The notes: generated by a model not told the origin, from the sequence alone. A DNA stretch of 64,000 nt from Bacteriovorax sp. BAL6_X (GCF_000443995.1 NZ_AUMC01000010.1:558001-622000); one strand, 5' to 3'. Shown: positions 33,853 through 42,625, counted from the stretch's first letter. Program-made: numbers and translations.

Positions 33853-34830
33853 TATTATTTCTGAAAGTAATTTTAAAGAATGTATTTTCTTTTCAATATC
33901 AAAGATAGAAGTCACAACCATAAGCTCATCAGGTCTGTAGCGATCAATGAATTGTTCAAGTCCTTTCTTTACTGTCTCCTTTGAGCCGATAAAAGAAAAG
34001 TGGAGCATATGCTTGGCCATCATTGCTTCATCATGACTCCAATAAGAATTGATATCTTCTATTGGAGCTTGAAATTTCTTTTTAAGTCCACGACGAAGAT
34101 TAGCAAAAGACTGCTTTTGGCTTGTTGCTAGAAACTGGGCCTCCTCATCTGTGTCGGCAATAATGATATTTACACCTAACATGACGTAAGGCCTTTCTTG
34201 TTGTGCTGAAGGCTCAAAGCCTGCATGGTATAGCGATAATGCTTCTTGAATTGCGTCGGGCGCAAAGTGAGAGGCAAAGGCATATGGCAATCCAAGATGG
34301 GCCGCTAACTGTGCACCGAAAGTACTTGATCCCAAAATCCATAGAGGTACTTGTGATCCTAGTCCTGGAGTGGCAACAATTGGATCACTTGCACTTTCAG
34401 TTGAAAGGTAGCGTTGAAGCTCCACTATATCTTTTGGAAAGTTATTTGAGCTCTGAGCGGTTGTCCTTAAAGCCTGTATTGTCATTTGGTCAGTACCTGG
34501 AGCGCGCCCAAGACCTAGATCAATTCGGCCAGGGTAGAGTGCTTCTAATGTTCCAAATTGCTCAGCAATTACAAGCGGAGAGTGGTTGGGAAGCATAATT
34601 CCTCCCGCTCCAATTCGAATAGTTTTTGTCTGACTTGCTAATAGTCCAATTACAACTGAGGTTGCTGCACTGGCAATGGCCGGCATATTGTGATGCTCAG
34701 CTACCCAAATACGGTTATAGCCAAATTCTTCAGCTGCTTGTGCACTACGAACTGAATTATCAAATGCATCCTTAAGCTCTTGTCCTTCATTCACAAAAAC
34801 TAAGTCGAGTAGTGATAACTTAGGAGTCAT
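33850..34830 (-). CDS. LLM-class flavin-dependent oxidoreductase
   Basis: A 326-residue bacterial luciferase-like monooxygenase. RIWVAEHHNMPAIASAAT and IRIGAGGIMLPNHSPLVIAEQFGTLEALYPGRIDLGLGRAPG are hallmark segments of the single-component luciferase-like group related to YhbW. It uses reduced FMN to oxidise small organic substrates. It starts within the end of the Old Yellow Enzyme gene (4-bp ATGA overlap), so the two are translationally coupled in one operon. Control by the ArsR-type regulator upstream is likely. Confidence 0.9.
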   Translation of the reverse strand: MTPKLSLLDLVFVNEGQELKDAFDNSVRSAQAAEEFGYNRIWVAEHHNMPAIASAATSVVIGLLASQTKTIRIGAGGIMLPNHSPLVIAEQFGTLEALYPGRIDLGLGRAPGTDQMTIQALRTTAQSSNNFPKDIVELQRYLSTESASDPIVATPGLGSQVPLWILGSSTFGAQLAAHLGLPYAFASHFAPDAIQEALSLYHAGFEPSAQQERPYVMLGVNIIIADTDEEAQFLATSQKQSFANLRRGLKKKFQAPIEDINSYWSHDEAMMAKHMLHFSFIGSKETVKKGLEQFIDRYRPDELMVVTSIFDIEKKIHSLKLLSEII

Positions 34831-35891
34831 GATAAATCCTTTAATGTTGGGTAGTCTGTATATCCAACATGATCAGGGCCATAAAAAGTTTCAAAGACTG
34901 GCTCATTTAAAGGAGCATCTTTTGCTAGCCTTACAACAAGGTCAGGGTTTGCTATAAAAGGAACTCCAAATGAAATGGCATCGGCTATTTTATCCTCTAG
35001 TGCTTTTTCTGCAGTTATCTTAGTAAATTTTTGATTGGCAATAAGAACACCATCATACTTCTCTTTCAGCTTTGGAAAAAGACTATCGTTATCTAATGGA
35101 TCGCGAGTAAAGATAAATGCAATCTTTCTCTTATTTAATTCCTCTACCACATGGCCAAAAAGTGCCAAGGGGTTAGAGTCACCCATGTCGTGGCTATCGC
35201 AACGAGGAGCAAGATGAACGCCGACGCGATCAGCGCCCCATACTTCAATGAGTTGGTCTGTAATTTCAAGCAAGAATCTTGTACGGTTTTCAATACTCCC
35301 TCCATATATATCATCTCTCTTATTTGTTGAGTCTTGTAAGAATTGGTCAATGAGATAGCCATTTGCCGCGTGAATTTCTACACCATCAAAGCCTGCTTCC
35401 ATTGCGTTGATTGCAGCTTGGCGATAGTTTTTTACAATTGCCTTAACTTCTTCAGTTTCAAGTGCTCGGGGAACTTCATAGTTGGTAATTGGACGAACTA
35501 GCGAAACATGACCTTCTGGCCTGATCGCACTTGGGGCCACTGGAGATTGTCCATTTAGGAAGCTAGAGTGAGAAATTCTTCCCACATGCCAAAGTTGCAT
35601 AAAAATCTTTGAACCTTTAGCGTGGACTGCATTTGTGATCTTGTGCCAACCTTCAATTTGTTCTTGTGACCAAATTCCTGGTGTGTTGGCATAGCCTACC
35701 GCCGATGGGGTAATGGCCGTTGCCTCAGTGAGAATCATTCCTGCATCCGCACGTTGTTCATAGTATTTGACCATGAGCTCATTTGGTACTCGGTCTGCAC
35801 CAGCTCTAGCACGAGTTAGAGGGGCCATAATAATTCTATTTTTCAGCTCAGTACTTCCAAGCTTTATAGGTGTAAATAAATTCGTACTCAT
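34827..35891 (-). CDS. Old Yellow Enzyme family alkene reductase (NemA-like)
   Basis: A 354-residue TIM-barrel flavoenzyme. LFTPIKLGSTELKNRIIMAPLTRARA is the FMN-binding start, FDGVEIHAANGYLIDQFLQDSTNKRDD contains the conserved HxxN substrate pair and the OYE signature, and GSIENRTRFLLEI follows. OYEs reduce activated C=C bonds such as quinones and nitro compounds with NADPH. The ATG at 35891 is preferred because AGGAG lies 7 bases upstream. It leads the operon with the LLM gene, divergent from an ArsR-type regulator. Confidence 0.93.
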   Translation of the reverse strand: MSTNLFTPIKLGSTELKNRIIMAPLTRARAGADRVPNELMVKYYEQRADAGMILTEATAITPSAVGYANTPGIWSQEQIEGWHKITNAVHAKGSKIFMQLWHVGRISHSSFLNGQSPVAPSAIRPEGHVSLVRPITNYEVPRALETEEVKAIVKNYRQAAINAMEAGFDGVEIHAANGYLIDQFLQDSTNKRDDIYGGSIENRTRFLLEITDQLIEVWGADRVGVHLAPRCDSHDMGDSNPLALFGHVVEELNKRKIAFIFTRDPLDNDSLFPKLKEKYDGVLIANQKFTKITAEKALEDKIADAISFGVPFIANPDLVVRLAKDAPLNEPVFETFYGPDHVGYTDYPTLKDLS

Positions 35892-35906
35892 TCGAGACTC
35901 CTTTAG

Positions 35907-35951
35907 TTTGATATTTATCAAACAATAGGCCTGCCCTTGATAAAAATCAAG
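35907..35951. promoter_or_regulatory. Twin 16-bp palindromes for the ArsR-type regulator
   Basis: TTTGATATTTATCAAA (35907-35922) and CTTGATAAAAATCAAG (35936-35951) are both perfect palindromes sharing the pattern YTTGATAWWWATCAAR, centred 29 bp apart. They fill the gap between the divergent Old Yellow Enzyme and ArsR-type genes. Confidence 0.8.
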
Positions 35952-35976
35952 TCTTTTGTTAGAATTTTATCTAACT

Positions 35977-36288
35977 ATGAATGATTGCACACAAGTACCA
36001 TTAGATAAGATATTTAAATCACTAGGGGATCCCATCCGAATGAGTGTGATTAAACAGCTTATTGCCTATGAAGAAGAGCACGGACACAAGGAGATTACTT
36101 GTGGAGGCTTCGATTATTGTGTGAACAAGGCCACTTTCTCTCATCATATTAAGATTTTGATTGAGGCCCATATCATTTGCCAGAGAACAGAAGGTGTGAA
36201 GAAGTACTTATTTCTTAACCCCAATATAAAGAAGCTCTATCCTGGCGTGATTGAAACAATTAAACAAAGTTGCATAGAAAATACATAA
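35977..36288 (+). CDS. ArsR-family transcriptional regulator
   Basis: About 103 residues from the ATG at 35977 (no strong ribosome site; the frame opens at 35956). A winged HTH of ArsR type (LDKIFKSLGDPIRMSVIKQLI... VNKATFSHHIKILIEAHIICQRTEG) spans most of it. Cys occur near residue 4, in ITCGGFDYC, in HIICQR and near the end. Several may act as a thiol sensor for electrophiles, in line with the divergent Old Yellow Enzyme and LLM genes. Two 16-bp palindromes lie in the shared promoter region. Confidence 0.85.
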   Translation: MNDCTQVPLDKIFKSLGDPIRMSVIKQLIAYEEEHGHKEITCGGFDYCVNKATFSHHIKILIEAHIICQRTEGVKKYLFLNPNIKKLYPGVIETIKQSCIENT

Positions 36289-36429
36289 AGAATAAACTTA
36301 CTTGTAATTAGACACAGGTCGTTGTATCTTCTCCCAAATTAGGTTTGCTATAGTTCAATTCCTTTACTCGGTTCTGTCTATTTTTAATCTTATATTATTA
36401 TAAAACGACAGAATTGTAGGGAAACCTTA

Positions 36430-37182
36430 GTGAACGAAGAGCTTGAAATAGCACCAATACCATTAAAAGATCTTATTAAAAATCCACGTACTTTCATGAG
36501 AACTAGTAACCATCCTCTTGAGCATGCAAAGAACTTGGATCGAACTCTTGGCTTTCGTATTCCTAAGATTGAGGGTAAGCTCTTACAGAAGTATAAGGCA
36601 TATTATAAGCAAAATGATGGCAACAAAGGAAAGCAGCATTTCCAAGGCACACAGACTTGGATAGGATTGCATCCACAAGTTCTTCAAACTTCTTATAATG
36701 ATATATTTGAAGTACTTTATCTTTTAAAAGATTTTGATATTTCGAAGGTCGTTGATATTGGCGCTGGCTATGGCCGGGTAGGTATTGTGATGAGCTCTGT
36801 CTTTCCTGAGGCACGCTTTATTGGCTTTGAAATTTTAAAGCAAAGGGAAAGTGAGGGGAACCGCCTCTTTGAAAAGCTTGATCTTGTTAACTGTGAGATC
36901 CTATTAGAGGATGTCCTGGAAGATGATTTTATTCTTCCAAAGGCGCAGTTGTACTTTATCTATGACTTTAGCGAGATCGAAGATATTTCAAAGATATTAG
37001 ATGAGCTCGTTTCACGCATAGATGAAGATGAATTCTTTCTTGTCACAAGAGGTGATAGAATAAACTTCTTACTAGAAAGAAAGTATAAACAATTTTGGAA
37101 GGCCAATGGCGTTTTAAGCTCTGGCGAATTAAAAATATATAGTTCTAACGTAGACCTAAAGAAACTTAAACATAAGGAGTAA
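36430..37182 (+). CDS. SAM-dependent methyltransferase-like protein
   Basis: A 250-residue protein starting at GTG with AGGG upstream. [30 protein letters not shown] (from about residue 110) is a class I Rossmann SAM-binding site with the conserved GxGxG and an acidic residue at the end of the second strand. The N-terminal 100 residues form a separate part with basic character. The later motif [15 protein letters not shown] replaces the usual NPPY. The substrate is unknown. It sits 2 bases upstream of a cold-shock gene. Confidence 0.75.
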   Translation: MNEELEIAPIPLKDLIKNPRTFMRTSNHPLEHAKNLDRTLGFRIPKIEGKLLQKYKAYYKQNDGNKGKQHFQGTQTWIGLHPQVLQTSYNDIFEVLYLLKDFDISKVVDIGAGYGRVGIVMSSVFPEARFIGFEILKQRESEGNRLFEKLDLVNCEILLEDVLEDDFILPKAQLYFIYDFSEIEDISKILDELVSRIDEDEFFLVTRGDRINFLLERKYKQFWKANGVLSSGELKIYSSNVDLKKLKHKE

Positions 37183-37184
37183 GT

Positions 37185-37382
37185 ATGAAAACAGGTAAAG
37201 TTAAGTTTTTTAATGATGAGAAAGGTTTTGGATTTATCGTTCCTGACGATGGAAGCAAAGATCTTTTCGTACACATTTCAGCAGTAAACGGAAACACTCT
37301 AAGTGAAAACGATGCAGTTGAATTTGAAGTAGGTGAAGGGCAAAAAGGTCCTTGTGCTGTTTCAGTAAGCCTTCTTTCTTAA
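37185..37382 (+). CDS. Cold-shock domain protein (Csp family)
   Basis: A 65-residue protein containing one cold-shock domain with both RNA-binding motifs: [11 protein letters not shown] (RNP1) and DLFVHISAV (RNP2). It binds single-stranded RNA or DNA and acts as an RNA chaperone. Only 2 bases separate it from the methyltransferase gene, with AAGGAG inside that gene's end as its ribosome site. A large stem-loop follows at 37401-37444. The short C-terminal portion lacks the Lys-rich end of typical CspA. Confidence 0.92.
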   Translation: MKTGKVKFFNDEKGFGFIVPDDGSKDLFVHISAVNGNTLSENDAVEFEVGEGQKGPCAVSVSLLS

Positions 37383-37400
37383 TTTTAAGATTGATGCATA

Positions 37401-37444
37401 GTACCTTTTAAGGAAGTGAAGAATTTCAGCTCCTTAGAAGGTAC
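37401..37444 (+). terminator. Long stem-loop after cold-shock gene
   Basis: A 14-base arm at 37401-37414 (GTACCTTTTAAGGA) pairs with 37431-37444 except for one mismatch, with a 16-base loop. It starts 18 bases after the stop. The tail GCCTTCTTG has few U, so it may protect the 3' end or act as a terminator. Confidence 0.6.
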
Positions 37445-37548
37445 GCCTTCTTGTAAAGAGTATCTATTTATAAGAATACCTAATACCCCCTATAAGATTT
37501 AATAAATTTTTCATTGTGTTCATGTATTTTAGTCGATACTCTCTTTGC

Positions 37549-38379
37549 ATGAAAATCACACACATCACAACAACTTTTCTAATTCTCATCGCAAACTCGA
37601 TCTTCGCATCAACTTGTGATCAAACACAATTCTATTCACGACTTTCAAAAGATGCATCTGGGTACGAGTTTAAATCTGAACTTTCTTCACTATTGAGAAG
37701 GACTCACCGTGGTATCTCGTATGATGACCTTCTTAAGGCGTATCGTAGTACAGATCTTGATACTACTTACGATGGTGATCGCACGATTATGGATATGTAC
37801 TCTGAAAATCCAAATGGAAGAGATCCTTATCGTTATCAACCAGGTCGCAGAACTTGTGGCCAGTACAAGGGAGAAGGCGATTGCTATAATAGAGAACACT
37901 TATTTCCTCAAGGCCTCTTTAATAAGAGACGCCCAATGAAGACAGATATCTTTCATGTTTATCCTACTGATGGCAAGGTAAATGGATACCGTGGGTCTTA
38001 TCCTTTTGGAGAAGTTGGTGACGCATCATGGACTTCTAGGAACGGATCTAAGGTTGGAAGAAGTGCGACAAGTGGTTACCGTGGCCGTGTCTTTGAACCA
38101 ATCGATGAATTTAAAGGCGATATTGCAAGAGCAATGCTTTACTTTGCAGTTCGCTATGAAGCTGAGATTCCAAGATTTAAAAATAATCCAATGACTAATG
38201 GGTCACGTGAACAAACTTATAGTTCTTGGTTTATAAGACTACTTCTAAAGTGGCATAAGCAAGATCCTGTAAGTGAACACGAAAGAAGAAGAAATGATAT
38301 TGCATGTGAATATCAAAAGAACCGTAACCCTTTCATCGATCACCCTGAGTGGGCGATGGCCATTTGGGAGGTTCAATAG
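37549..38379 (+). CDS. Secreted endonuclease I (EndA/NucM family)
   Basis: About 276 residues from ATG 37549, which gives a clean signal peptide (MKITHITTTFLILIANSIFAS). TCGQYKGEGDCYNREHLFPQGLF and TDIFHVYPTDGKVNGYRGSYPFGEV are the endonuclease I signature, with the catalytic His in REHLFP and metal-binding Asn in KVNGYRG. It cleaves DNA and RNA outside the cytoplasm, consistent with nutrient recovery or prey DNA degradation. The start could be further upstream (37516), but that adds non-signal residues. Confidence 0.9.
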   Translation: MKITHITTTFLILIANSIFASTCDQTQFYSRLSKDASGYEFKSELSSLLRRTHRGISYDDLLKAYRSTDLDTTYDGDRTIMDMYSENPNGRDPYRYQPGRRTCGQYKGEGDCYNREHLFPQGLFNKRRPMKTDIFHVYPTDGKVNGYRGSYPFGEVGDASWTSRNGSKVGRSATSGYRGRVFEPIDEFKGDIARAMLYFAVRYEAEIPRFKNNPMTNGSREQTYSSWFIRLLLKWHKQDPVSEHERRRNDIACEYQKNRNPFIDHPEWAMAIWEVQ

Positions 38380-38580
38380 ATGTTTAGAATTCTTATTACA
38401 ATTATTCTAACATTTATTTTTCTCGTTCCGTTCTTCTCCACTCCTGTTGGGGAAGAACTCTACCTCGAATATCAAGACACTGATCTCTACAAATCAATCT
38501 ATTGCCAATATGTTGAATGGTTTGGCGCTGAAGGATTTGATAAAATTAAATTTGCAGTTAAGTGTCAGCTATTAAAGTAA
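38380..38580 (+). CDS. Small membrane-anchored hypothetical protein
   Basis: A 66-residue protein that begins immediately after the endonuclease stop (TAG ATG), so it is probably translated by reinitiation. A single hydrophobic segment lies at residues 3-20 (RILITIILTFIFLVPFF), followed by a short extracytoplasmic part with two Cys (YCQYVEW and VKCQLL) likely forming a disulfide. The function is unknown. Its tight link suggests it helps the endonuclease, but no such family is recognised. Confidence 0.55.
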   Translation: MFRILITIILTFIFLVPFFSTPVGEELYLEYQDTDLYKSIYCQYVEWFGAEGFDKIKFAVKCQLLK

Positions 38581-38675
38581 TTTCCTTGTTTAAATTTTAG
38601 TTACTAACTTTCAGCTACTTAGATCATTTAGCTTGAGTCTTACGTTCTGCTGTGGCATATTCTAGATTATACGTC

Positions 38676-38690
38676 TAGACAAGTTGTCTA
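38676..38690. promoter_or_regulatory. TetR operator candidate
   Basis: TAGACAA-G-TTGTCTA is a perfect 15-bp dyad ending 15 bases before the TetR gene start at 38706. A second TCTAGA-type dyad (38661-38679) overlaps its left side. It is a probable autoregulation site for the TetR protein and its operon. Confidence 0.65.
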
Positions 38691-38705
38691 CAGAATGGAG
38701 TGATC

Positions 38706-39305
38706 GTGAAACAGGATTCAAAAGAGGCCATTTTTGAGGGTGTCTTAGAGCTTTTAAATGAAGAGGCCATCTTAGATATATCAGTTTCTAAACTAAAGAA
38801 GCACACCGGGCTTTCTACTGGAACTTTTTATTATCACTTCCCTGGTGGCATAGAAGATATTTATAAGTCCCTTTTCATAAAGCTTTCAGCTAAGGTTAGA
38901 AATAGGGCCTTTGTCGCTGCTAGTAATGCCAAGTCGATAGAACAAACTTTAAATGATTTAGTTTGCATTTATTTTGGTTGGCATAAGCATGAAGTTAGGG
39001 AGAGTGACTTCTTTTGGAAGGCGACAATGTCTGGCTTCCAAGAAATTCGTGAACTGTTAGTTAGTGAGTATGAAATTTTATCGACAAAAATTTATGAAGT
39101 CCTCAAAAAACAAGCAGAACTTGAAAATACTAAAATTGTAGATCGCCATATTCTCGATGCTATTTTATTTGGTGCGGCCAGAGAGTTAGTTCACTCGTGG
39201 ATCGGCCGTGGTAGGGATGAGGAAGAATATGATCTTTTAAAGGAACAATTTATAAAGACGCTAAATCGAGCCTGTGTCATTGGTAGCTATAGTGAAATAC
39301 AATAA
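38706..39305 (+). CDS. TetR-family regulator of a lipid operon
   Basis: About 199 residues; the GTG at 38706 with GGAG five bases upstream is preferred over 38700. The N-terminal HTH (KEAIFEGVLELL... VSKLKKHTGLSTGTFYYHFPG) has the TetR FYYHF element. It sits at the head of an operon with a GNAT gene and a FadD-like synthetase, so a role in fatty acid control, similar in concept to FadR-type TetR regulators, is likely. The autoregulatory site is probably the dyad at 38676-38690. The ligand is likely acyl-CoA, which is inferred. Confidence 0.85.
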   Translation: MKQDSKEAIFEGVLELLNEEAILDISVSKLKKHTGLSTGTFYYHFPGGIEDIYKSLFIKLSAKVRNRAFVAASNAKSIEQTLNDLVCIYFGWHKHEVRESDFFWKATMSGFQEIRELLVSEYEILSTKIYEVLKKQAELENTKIVDRHILDAILFGAARELVHSWIGRGRDEEEYDLLKEQFIKTLNRACVIGSYSEIQ

Positions 39306-39813
39306 TAACTTCTTTAAGCATTTCGATCATCGTGACAAGAAATACGTGATTCGAAGTGTGAGTGAGAAAGATCAAGAGAAGTTGATCGAAGCTTTTAAGA
39401 TGGCCTCTCATCGTACGTTAAGCAATCGTTTTCTAGCGGCAAAAAAAAGTCTCTCAAAGAAGGACTTAGAGTTGTTCACATGTCCTGATTATATCAATCA
39501 TGTGGCCTTGACAATTATGCAAGAAAGTGAGGAAGGGGAGCTTCCTGTAGGCTCGACAAGATTCTACCGTGACTCAGATAATTCACCGAGTGCCGAGTTC
39601 GCTGTTACTGTGATTGATAAATATCATCGCATGGGTTTTGGTGGAATTTTAATTGATCATTTAATTGAGGCAGCTAAAGAGCGCAATATAAAAGAAATAT
39701 ATGGAACGGCCAGTACTGGAAATCATGGAGTACTAGGGCTTTTAAAAAGCCGCGGTGAAGTCGTCATTGAGCCGGAAACAATGGGAATTGTGAATATAAG
39801 ATTAAAGCTATAA
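39292..39813 (+). CDS. GNAT-family N-acetyltransferase
   Basis: About 173 residues. GTG at 39292 overlaps the TetR gene's end; a GTG at 39274 is an alternative. It shows the GNAT core HRMGFGGILIDHLIEAAKERNIKEIYGTASTGNHGVLGLLKSRG, with the acetyl-CoA loop and the characteristic N-H...L-K-R-G end of Pat-like GNATs. The acceptor is unknown; a protein lysine such as that of an acyl-CoA synthetase would suit the neighbouring fadD-like gene. It forms a three-gene operon with TetR and FadD. Confidence 0.8.
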   Translation: MKYNNNFFKHFDHRDKKYVIRSVSEKDQEKLIEAFKMASHRTLSNRFLAAKKSLSKKDLELFTCPDYINHVALTIMQESEEGELPVGSTRFYRDSDNSPSAEFAVTVIDKYHRMGFGGILIDHLIEAAKERNIKEIYGTASTGNHGVLGLLKSRGEVVIEPETMGIVNIRLKL

Positions 39814-39828
39814 GAAAAGGATATATAA

Positions 39829-41481
39829 ATGAAGAAAGTATGGTTAGAAAATTACCCTAAGAATGCAGCAGCAGAAATTAACCCTGATCAATATAATAAT
39901 ATTGTTGAAATGATTGATGAGACTTGCGAAAAGTTTTCGACAAGAAAAGCATTTATCAACATGAATGCAAGTATGACTTATCAAGAGGTGAGAGAGAAGT
40001 CTGATGCATTTGCTAACTATCTTATTAAAGATTTAAAACTTAAAAAAGGTGATGTCATCATGATTCAGATGCCAAACCTTCTACAATACCCTGTTGCTCT
40101 CTTTGGGGCCTTTAAGGCGGGGCTAGTTGTTGTTAATACAAACCCACTTTATACAACGAGAGAAGTAAAAAAAGTTCTTGAAGATAGTGGAGCAAAGGCA
40201 ATTGTTATCTGTTCAAACTTTGTGGCAAATTTAGAAGAGGCCATTGAAGGAAGTAAGATTGAGCATATTATCACAACTGAAATCGGAGACTTCTTTCCTT
40301 TAGTAAAGAGAAAACTTACGAACTTTGTTATTAAACACATCAAAAAAATGATACCTGCTTATAAAGGAACGTACTTAACGCTTAATGAAGCTATCGCTAA
40401 AGGAAGGGGGGGGCGTACAGCTTTCCCAACGATTAAAAGAGAAGATACAGCTCTTTTTCAATACACTGGTGGAACGACTGGAAAAACAAAGGCCGCAATT
40501 CTTACTCACCGAAATATTATTGCCAATATGTTACAAATGGATGTTTGGATTAATGCTGGCCTAGGTACGGAACAGGCTAATATTCTAGCTCCACTACCAA
40601 TTTATCACGTCTTCACATTATCAGTTAATATCTTTGGATTCTTTAAGATGGGGATGACAAATGTTCTTGTCACTAATCCGCGCGATCTTAATTCATTAAT
40701 CAAAGATATTTATACGCATAAGCCTAAAGTTATGATCGTTGTAAATACTCTTCTACAAGCTCTTCTTGCTAATGAGGACTTTAGAAAGCATGACCTAAGC
40801 TTTATTGGATTCAGTGTTGCTGGTGGGATGGCCCTTAAACCTGCTGTTAAACAAGAGTGGGAGAAAGTAACTAAGACAAGAGTCATCGAAGGGTATGGCC
40901 TAACTGAAGCGTCTCCTGTTGTTAGTTGTAACCCAACAGATGGGACTGATGAAATTGGATCAATTGGGCTTCCTCTTCCTTCTACTGATATTAAAATCAT
41001 TGATGGAGAAGAAAATGAGTTAGGCTTTAATGAAGAGGGGGAGCTTTGTGTAAAAGGACCTCAGGTAATGAAGGGATACTGGAATCAAGCTGAAGAGACG
41101 AGTAAGACTTTTACAAAAGACGGATGGCTTAAGACTGGAGATTACGCAACGATTGATGAAAAAGGATTTCTAAGAATTCTAGATCGTAAAAAAGATATGA
41201 TTGTTGTTTCAGGCTTTAATGTTTATCCAAATGAGGTCGAAGGTGTTCTTCTTGAGCTTGATGGAGTTCAGGATGTTGCAGCTATAGGAATTGATAGTGA
41301 AAGATCAGGGCAGGTTGTTAAGGTTTTTGTTGTTAAGTCAAATACCTCTTTAACTGAAGAAGATATTAAGGCCTATGCAAAGAAAAACTTAGCCGGATAC
41401 AAAGTTCCAAAACAAATTGCATTTGTCGATGACCTTCCAAAGAATAACGTAGGTAAGGTACTTCGCCGAGAGTTACGTTAA
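39829..41481 (+). CDS. fadD: Long-chain fatty acid-CoA ligase (FadD-like)
   Basis: A 550-residue adenylate-forming enzyme. QYTGGTTGKTKAAILTH (211-227) is the phosphate loop, followed by YGLTEASPVVSCNP, WLKTGDYATIDEKGFLRILDRKKDMIVVSGFNVYPNEVE and the final Lys in PKNNVGKVLRRELR. The motifs fit the FadD long-chain group. It makes acyl-CoA from fatty acid, ATP and CoA at the inner membrane, feeding lipid synthesis or beta-oxidation. It is in an operon with a GNAT and a TetR-family regulator, and 1 base precedes the next gene. Confidence 0.92.
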   Translation: MKKVWLENYPKNAAAEINPDQYNNIVEMIDETCEKFSTRKAFINMNASMTYQEVREKSDAFANYLIKDLKLKKGDVIMIQMPNLLQYPVALFGAFKAGLVVVNTNPLYTTREVKKVLEDSGAKAIVICSNFVANLEEAIEGSKIEHIITTEIGDFFPLVKRKLTNFVIKHIKKMIPAYKGTYLTLNEAIAKGRGGRTAFPTIKREDTALFQYTGGTTGKTKAAILTHRNIIANMLQMDVWINAGLGTEQANILAPLPIYHVFTLSVNIFGFFKMGMTNVLVTNPRDLNSLIKDIYTHKPKVMIVVNTLLQALLANEDFRKHDLSFIGFSVAGGMALKPAVKQEWEKVTKTRVIEGYGLTEASPVVSCNPTDGTDEIGSIGLPLPSTDIKIIDGEENELGFNEEGELCVKGPQVMKGYWNQAEETSKTFTKDGWLKTGDYATIDEKGFLRILDRKKDMIVVSGFNVYPNEVEGVLLELDGVQDVAAIGIDSERSGQVVKVFVVKSNTSLTEEDIKAYAKKNLAGYKVPKQIAFVDDLPKNNVGKVLRRELR

Positions 41482-41482
41482 G

Positions 41483-41788
41483 ATGTATTCAAGTTCTAGA
41501 AGGTATCGTAAAAATGATTGGTGGGATCTTGTTACCGTCATCGGCCAAGAGTTAGAAAAAGATGACGGCCCACAAACTTATTACTATATCCTTGATGAAT
41601 TAAAGTGGAGAATGGTTGAGTCTATTTCAGAGGGCTCAACCTTTAAAATCAAGAAGAAAGCAATAGAACTTTATGAGCAGATTCAAGTGAGTCAAAAGAA
41701 GTGGACTAAGATTGAACCTGATCTTGCTAAAGAGATTGAGCTTCTTTTGGAGTTCCTGCTCGATCCTCCAACTAAAATTTTAATTTAA
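41483..41788 (+). CDS. Hypothetical protein, 101 residues
   Basis: Starts 1 base after fadD, with GAGAG-like pairing inside the end of that gene. It is helical, charged, with no signal peptide (MYSSSRRYRKNDWWDLVTVIG... LELLLEFLLDPPTKILI). Trp and basic residues near the start could contact membrane or nucleic acid. No family is recognised. The tight spacing argues for co-transcription with the fatty-acid operon. Confidence 0.6.
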   Translation: MYSSSRRYRKNDWWDLVTVIGQELEKDDGPQTYYYILDELKWRMVESISEGSTFKIKKKAIELYEQIQVSQKKWTKIEPDLAKEIELLLEFLLDPPTKILI

Positions 41789-41844
41789 TTTACCTACATC
41801 GAGATATTGAAGACCGATATAATATCAGAAATGTAGGAGGAAAG

Positions 41845-42570
41845 ATGACGAATGTACTTCACCGCGCAGATTCTCGTGGCCATGTCGAACATGGATGGTT
41901 AAGGAGTAATCATACTTTCAGCTTTGCCAGTTATTATGATCCGGAAAGAATTCACTTTGGAACACTTAGGGTTATTAATGACGATATTATCGCTCCAGGT
42001 GAAGGCTTTAGCACCCACCCTCATCGCAATATGGAGATTATATCGATTCCACTAGAGGGCTCTCTTCACCATCAAGATAGTATAGGAAATGACTTTATTA
42101 TAAAGAAGGGTGAGGTTCAGGTAATGTCGGCCGGATCCGGAATTTCTCATAGTGAATATAATAACTCTGACAGAGAAGAGGTGCATCTCTTACAAATTTG
42201 GGTGCTTCCTAAAGAGCATAATATTAGACCTTCTTATTCTCAAAAATATTATAAGGAATCTAGTCGTAGAGGCGAGTTTCAATTAATTGTCTCTTCTGAT
42301 GGGCGAGATGATTCTGTCTCAATTAATCAAAATGCCTTCTTTTCATTAGCTAATTTGGAAGAAGGACAAAATCTAACGTATAGAAAGTATCTTAAGTCTA
42401 ATGGCGTTTATATCTTTATTATAAAAGGTGAGGTTAGGGTTAATGATTTAATTTTATCAAATTGTGATGGGTTAGGAATTGACTCAGATAATAATATTAA
42501 GTTGAAATCGCTTAATGACTCAGAGATTCTTGTGATGGAAGTTCCGATGGATGTTGAGAAATATAACTGA
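41845..42570 (+). CDS. Pirin family protein (YhhW-like)
   Basis: A 241-residue bicupin. RADSRGHVEHGWLRSNHTFSFASYYDPERIHFGTLRVINDD opens it in the manner of YhhW, and GFSTHPHRNMEIISIPLEGSLHHQDSIG holds the iron ligands (HxH, H and the later Glu). SAGSGISHSEYNNS follows. Bacterial pirins have quercetin 2,3-dioxygenase activity in vitro or act as regulatory iron proteins. GGAGGA precedes the ATG. The C-terminal cupin is diverged, as in the family. Confidence 0.92.
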   Translation: MTNVLHRADSRGHVEHGWLRSNHTFSFASYYDPERIHFGTLRVINDDIIAPGEGFSTHPHRNMEIISIPLEGSLHHQDSIGNDFIIKKGEVQVMSAGSGISHSEYNNSDREEVHLLQIWVLPKEHNIRPSYSQKYYKESSRRGEFQLIVSSDGRDDSVSINQNAFFSLANLEEGQNLTYRKYLKSNGVYIFIIKGEVRVNDLILSNCDGLGIDSDNNIKLKSLNDSEILVMEVPMDVEKYN

Positions 42571-42590
42571 AGTCTTCAATCTCTTTGTTG

Positions 42591-42625
42591 TCACATTGGT
42601 CCATAAGTAGAGTGAACCAATGTGA
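42591..42625. terminator. 10-bp inverted repeat after pirin gene
   Basis: TCACATTGGT (42591-42600) pairs perfectly with ACCAATGTGA (42616-42625) around a 15-base loop, 20 bases after the pirin stop. There is no U-run, so it may be a 3' protective structure rather than an intrinsic terminator. Confidence 0.4.
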
